Assembly: GCA_030840665.1 (NCBI GenBank)
Contig: JAVEEB010000095.1
Span: 1-6,456, forward strand
Length of the DNA stretch: 6,456 nt
Direction: 5' to 3'
Source of the DNA: Frankiaceae bacterium
Lineage (GTDB): Bacteria > Actinomycetota > Actinomycetes > JAVEEB01
Both the position numbers and the translations under genes were made by a program. Below, piece by piece: positions 1 to 6,456 of this stretch. The stretch's first letter is position 1, and each line of letters starts with the position of its first letter. Below the pieces are notes generated by a model that was given only the letters and a program-made list of their open reading frames with translations, made no database searches and was not told the origin of the DNA.

Positions 1-1
1 C

Positions 2-112
2 CGCGGCCTCCTGCTCCTCGTGGGCCAGCGCCGCCGGCTCCTCAAGTACCTGGCGAAGACGGACATCAACCGTTACCGCGCCCTCATCGAGAAGCTCGGG
101 CTTCGTCGCTAG
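2..112 (+). CDS. rpsO: 30S ribosomal protein S15, C-terminal 36 residues (5' end outside window)
   Basis: Reading from base 2 gives a 36-residue C-terminus ending at a TAG stop (110-112). It contains the S15 signature stretch [15 protein letters not shown], then [14 protein letters not shown], which matches the end of bacterial S15 closely (E. coli S15 ends in a similar LIERLGLRR). S15 is a primary 16S rRNA-binding protein that nucleates the platform of the small ribosomal subunit. The start codon and about 50 residues lie upstream of the window. It is followed immediately by a terminator-like hairpin and then by pnp, the rpsO-pnp order found in very many bacteria. Identification is by recalled family sequence, not a search. 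Confidence 0.95.
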   Translation, partial: RGLLLLVGQRRRLLKYLAKTDINRYRALIEKLGLRR

Positions 113-121
113 CTGCACGAC

Positions 122-160
122 ACGGGAGCGGTGCCCCACACGGGCCCGCTCCCGTTCTTT
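122..160 (+). terminator. Strong GC-rich hairpin terminator after rpsO
   Basis: Bases 122-131 (acgggagcgg) pair perfectly with 146-155 (ccgctcccgt), a 10-bp stem. After one unpaired T at 132 the stem continues as 133-136 (gccc) with 142-145 (gggc), around a 5-base loop (137-141). A pyrimidine run, ttcttt, follows at 155-160. It starts 10 bases after the rpsO stop, so it looks like a Rho-independent terminator. In other bacteria (E. coli, Streptomyces) rpsO-pnp transcripts can read through and are processed by RNase III in this gap, so it may act as a partial terminator or a processing stem. Confidence 0.8.
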
Positions 161-210
161 AATAGCCACCAGCACCAAATAGGCAAACGCACCGAATAGC
201 ACCAGCACCA
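161..210 (+). repeat. Imperfect direct repeat in the rpsO-pnp gap
   Basis: The 17-mer aatagccaccagcacca at 161-177 recurs at 195-210 with one C deleted (aatagcaccagcacca). The copies are 34 bases apart. They lie in an AT-richer patch just after the rpsO terminator, where a pnp promoter could sit, but I see no clear -35/-10 pair. The function is unknown; this could be a regulator-binding element or chance. Confidence 0.4.
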
Positions 211-241
211 TTCATGGCCGGTAGACAAAGAAGCCGGCACC

Positions 242-320
242 GCCACTGGGCAGTGGCCGGAGACCTCGCAGGCTCCGCGCAACGGTCCTCGGTAGTGGCT
301 CCCGGGTCTCGAACGACCCG
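242..320 (+). promoter_or_regulatory. Structured leader upstream of pnp (three candidate hairpins)
   Basis: Three consecutive inverted repeats are visible. Bases 242-247 (gccact) pair with 252-257 (agtggc) around a 4-base loop. Bases 259-262 plus 264-266 pair with 270-276, with one bulged A at 263 (ggag-cct against agg-ctcc). Bases 303-308 (cgggtc) pair with 315-320 (gacccg). In E. coli and Streptomyces the pnp leader forms stems cut by RNase III, and in E. coli PNPase then autoregulates its own mRNA. The same role here is inference, and short hairpins are common by chance at this GC content. No convincing promoter was recognised in 161-396. Confidence 0.4.
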
Positions 321-385
321 AGCGCTTCGACTGAGTTCCGGTGACGCACCTGTGCCGTCGCGGCCGTGCAGCCCGTGAAACACAG

Positions 386-391
386 AAGGAG
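386..391 (+). promoter_or_regulatory. Ribosome binding site of pnp
   Basis: The sequence aaggag ends 5 bases before the GTG at 397. It is close to a full anti-16S match and fixes this GTG as the start, in agreement with the length of the N-terminus in related PNPases. Confidence 0.85.
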
Positions 392-396
392 CACCC

Positions 397-2868
397 GTGC
401 AGGGTCCCGACGTTCAACATTCAGAAGCAACAATCGAAACACCCCTCGGCGAGCGCACCATTCGCTTCGAGACCGGCCGTCTGGCCAAGCAGGCGCAAGG
501 CGCCGCAGTCGCGTACCTCGGCGACACCATGATCCTTTCGGCCACCACGGCCGGTAAGCAGCCGCGCGACCAGTTCGACTTCTTCCCGTTGACGGTCGAC
601 GTCGAAGAGCGCATGTACGCCGCGGGCAAGATCCCCGGCTCGTTCTTCCGCCGCGAAGGCCGCCCGTCCGAGGACGCGATCCTCACGTGCCGCCTCATCG
701 ACCGGCCGCTGCGCCCGTCCTTCCCTAAGGGCTTCCGCAACGAGGTCCAGGTCGTCGCGACCGTCATGGCGCTCGACCCCGACCACATCTACGACGTCCT
801 CGCGATCAACGCGGCGTCGCTGTCCACGCTGCTCTCCGGCCTGCCGTTCAGCGGCCCGATCGGCGCCACCCGCGTGGCGCACATCGAAGGCCAGTGGGTC
901 GCCTTCCCGACGCACAGCGAGTGCGCCGAGGCGACCTTCACGATGGTCGTCGCCGGCCGCGCGCTCGACGACGGTGACGTCGCGATCATGATGGTCGAGG
1001 CCGAGGCCACGACGTCCACGGTTGCGCTCGTCGCCGACGGTGCCCACGCGCCGACCGAAGAGATCGTCGCGAGCGGCCTCGAGGCCGCAAAGGCCCCGAT
1101 CCGCGCGCTGTGCGCCGCTCAGGCCGAGCTCGCCGCGAAGGCAGCGAAGCCTGTCGCCGAGTACCCCGTCTTCGCCGACTACGGCGACGACGTGTTCGCC
1201 GCCGTCGAGAAGTTCGCGGCGAAGGACCTGGGCAAGGCCCTCACCATCGCCGGCAAGCAGGACCGCGAGACCGAGACCGACCGGATCAAGGACGCGACGA
1301 AGGACAAGCTCGCCGCCGATTTCGAAGGCCGCGAGAAGGAAGTGTCGGCCGCGTTCCGCTCGCTGACCAAGAAGCTCGTCCGCGCGCGCATCGTCACCGA
1401 CGGCGTCCGCATCGACGGCCGTGGCCTGGCGGACATCCGCCCGATCACCGCCGAGGTCGGCGTCCTGCCGCGCGTGCACGGCTCGGCCCTGTTCGAGCGT
1501 GGCGAGACGCAGATCCTCGGCGTCACCACTCTCAACATGCTCCGCATGGAGCAGATGATCGACACGCTGGCGCCCGAGACGCGCAAGCGCTTCCTGCACC
1601 ACTACAACTTCCCGCCGTACTCGACGGGTGAGACGGGCCGCGTCGGTTCGCCGAAGCGCCGCGAGATCGGCCACGGCGCCCTCGCCGGCCGCGCGATCCT
1701 GCCGGTGCTGCCGAGCAAGGAAGACTTCCCGTACGCGATCCGCGCGGTGTCCGAGGCTCTCGGCTCCAACGGCTCGACGTCCATGGGCTCGGTCTGCGCC
1801 TCGTCGCTGTCCCTGATGCACGCCGGAGTGCCCCTCGCGGCCCCCGTCGCCGGCATCGCGATGGGCCTCATCTACGAGAACGGCAACTACGCGACGCTGA
1901 CCGACATCCTCGGCGCCGAGGACGCGTTCGGTGACATGGACTTCAAGGTCGCCGGCACGTCCGAGTTCGTCACGGCACTGCAGCTCGACACCAAGCTGAA
2001 CGGCATCCCCTCGGACGTCCTCGGCAAGGCGCTGCAGCAGGCTCGCGACGCGCGCCTGTTCATCCTCGGGATCATGGCCGAGGCGATCGACGGCCCGCAG
2101 GAAATGTCGCCGTACGCCCCGCGCATCATCACGATCAAGATCCCCGTCGACCAGATCGGCGCGGTCATCGGCCCCAAGGGCAAGATGATCAACCAGATCC
2201 AGGACGAGACCGGCGCGGACATCACCATCGAGGACGACGGCACGATCTACGTCGGCGCGACCGACGGCGAGAAGGCCCAGGCGGCCATCGAGCAGATCCA
2301 GGCCATCACCAACCCGGTGATGCCCGAGGTCGGCGAGCGCTTCATGGGCACGGTCGTCAAGACCGCGGCCTTCGGCGCCTTCGTCTCCCTCGTCCCCGGC
2401 AAGGACGGCCTGCTGCACGTCTCACAGGTCCGCAAGATCGCCGGCGGCGCCCGCGTCGAGAACGTCGAGGACATCCTCAAGGTCGGCGACAAGGTCGAGG
2501 TCGAGCTGGCCGAGATCGACTCGCGCGGCAAGTTCTCGCTCATCCCCGTGGTCGACGGCGTGGCTCTCAAGGACGAGCCCAAGTCGGACCGTGGCCCCCG
2601 TGAGGGTGGCGGCGACCGTGGCGACCGTGGCGACCGTGGCCCGCGCGAGGGTGGCGGCGACCGTGACCGTGGCCCGCGTGGCGGCGGCGACCGTGACCGT
2701 GGCCCGCGCGAGGACCGTGGCCCGCGCACCGAGGGCGACCGTCCGCCCCGCGAGGGTGGCGACCGGGCACCGCGCGAGCGCGTCCGCCGTCGTGGCAGCG
2801 AAGGGGACGGGGCCGCCACGGCTCCCGCCTTCAGCGACAACAGTGGCGACTCGGCCCCCTCGGCCTAG
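397..2868 (+). CDS. pnp: Polynucleotide phosphorylase (PNPase / GPSI family), 823 aa
   Basis: This enzyme degrades RNA 3'-to-5' with phosphate, releasing nucleoside diphosphates, and can run in reverse to add tails; it acts as a cytoplasmic trimer. Domains by position: RNase PH-like domain 1 (about 15-145, with [20 protein letters not shown] and [20 protein letters not shown]), a helical linker (about 245-325), RNase PH-like domain 2 (about 330-550), a KH domain with GPKG at 592-595, an S1 domain (about 646-716), then a 93-residue Asp/Arg/Gly-rich tail. The acidic cluster EDAFGDMDF places D509 and D515 at the spacing of the E. coli catalytic pair D486/D492. The core is complete; the tail makes it longer than the roughly 710 residues of E. 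coli PNPase. The actinobacterial family is also named guanosine pentaphosphate synthetase I (gpsI), a pppGpp role not demonstrable here. The GTG start has a good ribosome site, and codons 6-15 are unusually A/T-ending. It lies between rpsO and an M16 protease, as in other actinobacteria. Confidence 0.98.
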   Translation: MQGPDVQHSEATIETPLGERTIRFETGRLAKQAQGAAVAYLGDTMILSATTAGKQPRDQFDFFPLTVDVEERMYAAGKIPGSFFRREGRPSEDAILTCRLIDRPLRPSFPKGFRNEVQVVATVMALDPDHIYDVLAINAASLSTLLSGLPFSGPIGATRVAHIEGQWVAFPTHSECAEATFTMVVAGRALDDGDVAIMMVEAEATTSTVALVADGAHAPTEEIVASGLEAAKAPIRALCAAQAELAAKAAKPVAEYPVFADYGDDVFAAVEKFAAKDLGKALTIAGKQDRETETDRIKDATKDKLAADFEGREKEVSAAFRSLTKKLVRARIVTDGVRIDGRGLADIRPITAEVGVLPRVHGSALFERGETQILGVTTLNMLRMEQMIDTLAPETRKRFLHHYNFPPYSTGETGRVGSPKRREIGHGALAGRAILPVLPSKEDFPYAIRAVSEALGSNGSTSMGSVCASSLSLMHAGVPLAAPVAGIAMGLIYENGNYATLTDILGAEDAFGDMDFKVAGTSEFVTALQLDTKLNGIPSDVLGKALQQARDARLFILGIMAEAIDGPQEMSPYAPRIITIKIPVDQIGAVIGPKGKMINQIQDETGADITIEDDGTIYVGATDGEKAQAAIEQIQAITNPVMPEVGERFMGTVVKTAAFGAFVSLVPGKDGLLHVSQVRKIAGGARVENVEDILKVGDKVEVELAEIDSRGKFSLIPVVDGVALKDEPKSDRGPREGGGDRGDRGDRGPREGGGDRDRGPRGGGDRDRGPREDRGPRTEGDRPPREGGDRAPRERVRRRGSEGDGAATAPAFSDNSGDSAPSA
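2587..2766 (+). repeat. Degenerate [15 protein letters not shown] repeat in the PNPase tail
   Basis: The 9-mer gaccgtggc (Asp-Arg-Gly) occurs seven times, interspersed with cccgcgcgagggtggcggc-type units (Pro-Arg-Glu-Gly-Gly). They encode residues 731-790 of PNPase, after the S1 domain. The stretch has no hydrophobic residues to speak of and should be disordered. The arginine in the repeats is mostly CGT, while the rest of pnp prefers CGC, which suggests growth by local DNA duplication. Streptomyces and related PNPases also have Arg/Gly/Asp-rich tails of variable length. Confidence 0.85.
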
Positions 2869-2871
2869 TCG

Positions 2872-5032
<2,161 letters not shown>

Positions 5033-5042
5033 CTCCGCCGCA

Positions 5043-5081
5043 GGGTCTGTGAAATCGCTGGGCCGGAATGCTTCACAACCC
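5043..5081 (+). promoter_or_regulatory. Inverted repeat after dapB (operator or hairpin)
   Basis: Bases 5043-5046 plus 5048-5053 (gggt-tgtgaa) are complementary to 5072-5081 (ttcacaaccc), a 10-bp stem with one bulged C (5047) and an 18-base loop. No T run follows, so it is a poor intrinsic terminator for dapB. The right arm covers the putative -35 of the CAP-gene promoter, so it could be a protein-binding site controlling that promoter. The role is unproven. Confidence 0.4.
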
Positions 5082-5100
5082 GTGTCCGAAATGCCGATGA
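5072..5100 (+). promoter_or_regulatory. Candidate sigma-28 (FliA)-type promoter for the CAP-domain gene
   Basis: The pattern is ttca (5072-5075), 17 bases, then gccgatga (5093-5100). The FliA consensus, as known from E. coli and from Actinoplanes, has a -10 element close to GCCGATAA with a CTCA- or TAAA-like -35 about 15-17 bases upstream. Here seven of the eight -10 bases match. Transcription would begin near 5107, leaving a leader of about 43 bases before the GTG at 5150. It is a recognition by eye; chance occurrence in GC-rich DNA is possible. Confidence 0.4.
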
Positions 5101-5110
5101 GGGAGAGAGT

Positions 5111-5128
5111 TCTCGCGCCTTCGCGGGA
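5111..5128 (+). promoter_or_regulatory. Hairpin in the 5' leader of the CAP-domain gene
   Basis: Bases 5111-5117 (tctcgcg) pair with 5122-5128 (cgcggga), seven pairs including one T-G, around the tetraloop cctt. It ends 10 bases before the ribosome site. If the proposed start point near 5107 is right, this stem sits at the extreme 5' end of the mRNA, where it could protect the message. Confidence 0.45.
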
Positions 5129-5138
5129 CCACGGCCTT

Positions 5139-5142
5139 GGAG
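5139..5142 (+). promoter_or_regulatory. Ribosome binding site of the CAP-domain gene
   Basis: The ggag at 5139-5142 ends 7 bases before GTG 5150. It decides this start, which also gives a complete signal peptide. Confidence 0.7.
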
Positions 5143-5149
5143 TCACCCG

Positions 5150-5707
5150 GTGCGTTCCCCCCGATCGGCGGCGCTGGCAGGCGTACTGCTCGGCGCGCTG
5201 TCGGTCTCGCTGGCGTTGCCGGCGGCCGCCGCGGACGCGGTGACCAGCGGCGGCGTCCGCCCGGCCCTGACGGCGACGTCCGTTGCCAAGGACGCGGCAG
5301 CTCAGGTCGTCGCGCACATCAACGCCGTCCGGGCGCAGAAAGGCCTGCCGGCCCTGCTCGTCACGACCGGCCTCAAGGCCAGCGCGCGGCAGCACGACCT
5401 GACGATGTCCGCCGGGTGCGGGATGTCGCATCAGTGCCCCGGCGAGGCGTCGTTCGGTAGCCGGATCAGTGCCCAGGGCGTGAAATGGACGTCCGCCGGC
5501 GAGAACATCGGCACCGGCGGTCGCGTCGCAGGCACGGCCGGGGCGGCGTCGATGGCGCTGCGGCTGACGGACCTGATGTTCGCCGAAGTGGCGCCGAACG
5601 ACGGCCACCGCCGCAACCTGCTGAGCAGGAGCTTTCGCCACATCGGCGTCGACGTTTACCTGGACGCCAAAGGCAACGTCTGGATGACCCAGGACTTCAC
5701 GAGCTGA
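5150..5707 (+). CDS. Secreted CAP (SCP/PR-1/YkwD-like) domain protein, 185 aa
   Basis: The GTG start gives a classic signal peptide: two arginines (R2, R5), a hydrophobic stretch from about 7 to 23, and LPAAAADA with likely cleavage after A28 or A30. The mature protein is essentially one CAP domain (about 48-183). Visible hallmarks are AHINAVRAQKGLPALLV, a KASARQHD helix, MSH with H94, GENIG with E118, GHRRNLLSRSF with H153, and IGVDVY. H94, E118 and H153, with E146 as a possible fourth, match the conserved His/Glu cavity of the family. C90 and C96 could form a disulfide flanking H94. Bacterial CAP proteins are extracellular with mostly unknown activity; no partner domain such as a cell-wall anchor or LysM is present, so this one is probably released. 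It stands as a single gene with its own leader. The substrate is unknown. Confidence 0.9.
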   Translation: MRSPRSAALAGVLLGALSVSLALPAAAADAVTSGGVRPALTATSVAKDAAAQVVAHINAVRAQKGLPALLVTTGLKASARQHDLTMSAGCGMSHQCPGEASFGSRISAQGVKWTSAGENIGTGGRVAGTAGAASMALRLTDLMFAEVAPNDGHRRNLLSRSFRHIGVDVYLDAKGNVWMTQDFTS

Positions 5708-5740
5708 CGAAGAACTGACGCGTCACCGACTCGTGTCCGT

Positions 5741-5765
5741 GGCCGTAGCCAGTGGGCCGTAGCCA
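5741..5765 (+). repeat. Tandem 14-base-period direct repeat
   Basis: The 11-mer ggccgtagcca occurs at 5741-5751 and again at 5755-5765. The same bases can fold imperfectly: 5739-5743 with 5762-5766 and 5748-5750 with 5755-5757, with a cgta/cgta internal loop between. It is the only hairpin-like structure found after the CAP gene and lacks a T run, so a terminator role is doubtful. Confidence 0.5.
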
Positions 5766-5804
5766 CTCGTACGTTCCGCACGCGCGCATCCTCGTCGCGA
5801 GCTG

Positions 5805-5824
5805 TGCAACGAAAGGTTGCGTTT
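5805..5824 (+). promoter_or_regulatory. Operator copy 1 (palindromic, overlaps -35)
   Basis: Bases 5806-5810 (gcaac) and 5816-5820 (gttgc) form a perfect inverted repeat around gaaag. The 20-base element is identical to the one at 5846-5865 at 16 positions; only the four central bases differ. It covers the proposed -35 (5817-5822). The look is that of a dimeric repressor site (TetR or MarR-like), but no regulator gene is in the window. Confidence 0.7.
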
Positions 5825-5846
5825 GCGTGCCCGGAACAGCTAACAT
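5817..5846 (+). promoter_or_regulatory. Candidate promoter of the SRPBCC gene
   Basis: A -35-like ttgcgt (5817-5822) is followed after 18 bases by a -10-like taacat (5841-5846). The -10 fits TANNNT well, while the -35 matches the consensus only in TTG. Transcription would start around 5853, inside operator copy 2, leaving a leader of about 60 bases. The two operators overlap the two promoter elements, which supports regulation by repression. Confidence 0.55.
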
Positions 5847-5865
5847 GCAACCGTCGGTTGCGTTT
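5846..5865 (+). promoter_or_regulatory. Operator copy 2 (perfect palindrome at the start site)
   Basis: Bases 5847-5852 (gcaacc) and 5856-5861 (ggttgc) are a perfect 6-bp inverted repeat around gtc. It has the same flanking layout as copy 1 (t before, gttt after), and its centre at 5854 is 41 bp from the centre of copy 1 at 5813, close to four helical turns. It starts at the last base of the -10 and covers the likely transcription start. Confidence 0.75.
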
Positions 5866-5900
5866 AGCCCAAAGGGTCAGACGCCCGCCCCCCGACACCG

Positions 5901-5910
5901 AGGAGAGGGA
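5901..5910 (+). promoter_or_regulatory. Ribosome binding site of the SRPBCC gene
   Basis: The purine run aggagaggga ends 4 bases before ATG 5915. It rules out upstream in-frame starts such as ATG 5846 or the codon at 5804, which lie within the operator and promoter region and would give an arginine-rich N-terminus unlike the family. Confidence 0.8.
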
Positions 5911-5914
5911 TCTC

Positions 5915-6406
5915 ATGACGACACAATCACCGGGCAGCCACCTGAGCACGGCAAGCGCGGCGCGCACCGAGCGCGGCTACTCGACGTCGTACACGGTCGA
6001 GCAGTCACCGGAGGTCGTCTTCGCCGCCATCCTGGACGTCGGTGCCTGGTGGACGGGCCAGGTCGAGGGGCGTGCCGACGAGCTGGGTGCCGAGTTCACG
6101 TACCGGCACCCACCCCAGCACTACAGCCTCCAGCGCGTGATCGAGCTCAAGCCGGGCCGCCGCGTGGTCTGGCGCGTCACCGACAGCCACCTGTCCTTCA
6201 TCCCGGAGCCGGGTGAGTGGACCGGAACCGAGATTGTGTTCGACATCGTCCGGGCGGCCGGCGGCACCGAGCTGCGATTCACCCACGTCGGACTGACGTC
6301 GGACATCGAGTGCTTCGGCGCGTGTTCCACGGGCTGGCTGCACTACATCAACGGGAGCTTGCGGAGCCTGATCACGACCGGCGCGGGCCTGCCCGATCCC
6401 TGGTGA
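5915..6406 (+). CDS. SRPBCC superfamily protein, AHSA1-like, 163 aa
   Basis: The ATG start has a strong ribosome site. After about 20 polar residues the protein shows the helix-grip fold pattern of START/Bet v1-like SRPBCC proteins: a first strand YSTSYTVEQSPEVVFAAI (22-39), then WWTG (45-48), strands FTYRH and RVVWRVTD, EWTGTEIVFDI (101-111), GGTELRFTHVGL (116-127), and a long C-terminal helix GWLHYINGSLRSLITTG (140-156). This order and the GGTEL-F-HVGL motif are typical of the Activator-of-Hsp90-ATPase-homologue (AHSA1) branch. These proteins bind small hydrophobic ligands in a deep pocket; the ligand here is unknown and no enzyme activity is implied. There is no signal peptide, so it is cytoplasmic. 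It is a single gene under a promoter with two matching operators. Such genes are often beside an ArsR-type repressor in actinobacteria; none is seen here, though one could lie beyond the window. Confidence 0.88.
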   Translation: MTTQSPGSHLSTASAARTERGYSTSYTVEQSPEVVFAAILDVGAWWTGQVEGRADELGAEFTYRHPPQHYSLQRVIELKPGRRVVWRVTDSHLSFIPEPGEWTGTEIVFDIVRAAGGTELRFTHVGLTSDIECFGACSTGWLHYINGSLRSLITTGAGLPDPW

Positions 6407-6420
6407 CCAGCGGCCATGGG

Positions 6421-6456
6421 CAGGGCCCGGGCGGTGGTCGCTCGCCCGGGCCCTGT
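6421..6456 (+). terminator. Strong 13-bp hairpin terminator after the SRPBCC gene
   Basis: Bases 6421-6433 pair perfectly with 6443-6455 (cagggcccgggcg against cgcccgggccctg), with a 9-base loop at 6434-6442. It lies 14 bases after the stop. Only one T (6456) of any T run is inside the window, so the classical tail cannot be confirmed. A symmetric stem like this could serve transcription from both sides. Confidence 0.8.

Noticed and set aside
303..320. tRNA T-arm-like sequence on the - strand (gttcgag within gggtc...gaccc)
   Set aside because: With the loop aligned to the TTCRA consensus the stem does not pair, and no acceptor or anticodon arm is found nearby.
109..420. 103-residue - strand frame in the rpsO-pnp gap
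   Set aside because: It covers the rpsO terminator and the start of pnp. It has many Cys/Trp/Arg residues, no ribosome site that convinced me and no family resemblance.
421..2418. 665-residue open frame on the - strand opposite pnp
   Set aside because: It is antisense to a certain gene. Its composition (Asp, Arg, Leu, Gly, Val, His) is the usual mirror of GC-rich codons, and it has no recognisable domain.
5048..5077. CRP-like site TGTGA...TCACA
   Set aside because: The half-sites match, but the spacing is 18 or more bases rather than the 6 needed for CRP-type binding.
5033..5149. Cyclic di-AMP (ydaO-type) riboswitch before a secreted cell-wall-related gene
   Set aside because: These riboswitches often precede actinobacterial cell-wall hydrolase genes, but the gap is too short and lacks their conserved blocks.
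5804..5914. N-terminal extension of the SRPBCC protein from 5804 (or ATG 5846)
   Set aside because: This region is the promoter and operator. ATG 5915 has a strong ribosome site, and the extension is arginine-rich and unlike the family.

Overview
The window is GC-rich, uses GTG starts freely and carries the order rpsO - pnp - M16 zinc protease - dapB, all on the + strand. PNPase with an Asp/Arg/Gly-rich tail, the short form of dihydrodipicolinate reductase and this gene order all point to a high-GC actinobacterium (Actinomycetota). The genus cannot be fixed from the sequence. A sigma-28-like promoter candidate near 5072-5100 would fit a motile or zoospore-forming lineage, but that is inference.

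Layout: the last 36 codons of rpsO (S15) end at 112 and are followed by a strong GC-hairpin terminator (122-160). A 236-base leader (161-396) with several short hairpins and an imperfect direct repeat precedes pnp (397-2868). Three bases after pnp comes an M16 peptidase (2872-4221), probably translated by coupling. After a 52-base gap with a weak hairpin and a T5 run comes dapB (4274-5032). Positions 1-5032 are therefore a conserved housekeeping block: a ribosomal protein, RNA turnover, a processing-type protease, and lysine/diaminopimelate synthesis.

The second part is more lineage-specific. A 117-base gap (5033-5149) holds an inverted repeat, a possible FliA-type promoter and a 5'-UTR hairpin in front of a small secreted CAP/SCP-domain protein (5150-5707). 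A 207-base gap (5708-5914) holds a 14-base-period direct repeat. It also holds a promoter candidate flanked by two near-identical palindromic operators whose centres are exactly 41 bp apart. This drives an SRPBCC (AHSA1-like) protein (5915-6406), which ends at a 13-bp perfect terminator hairpin at the window edge.

No new multi-gene system is evident. The items most worth a second look are the paired operator around the SRPBCC promoter, the sigma-28-like promoter upstream of the CAP gene, and the repetitive acidic/basic tail of PNPase.
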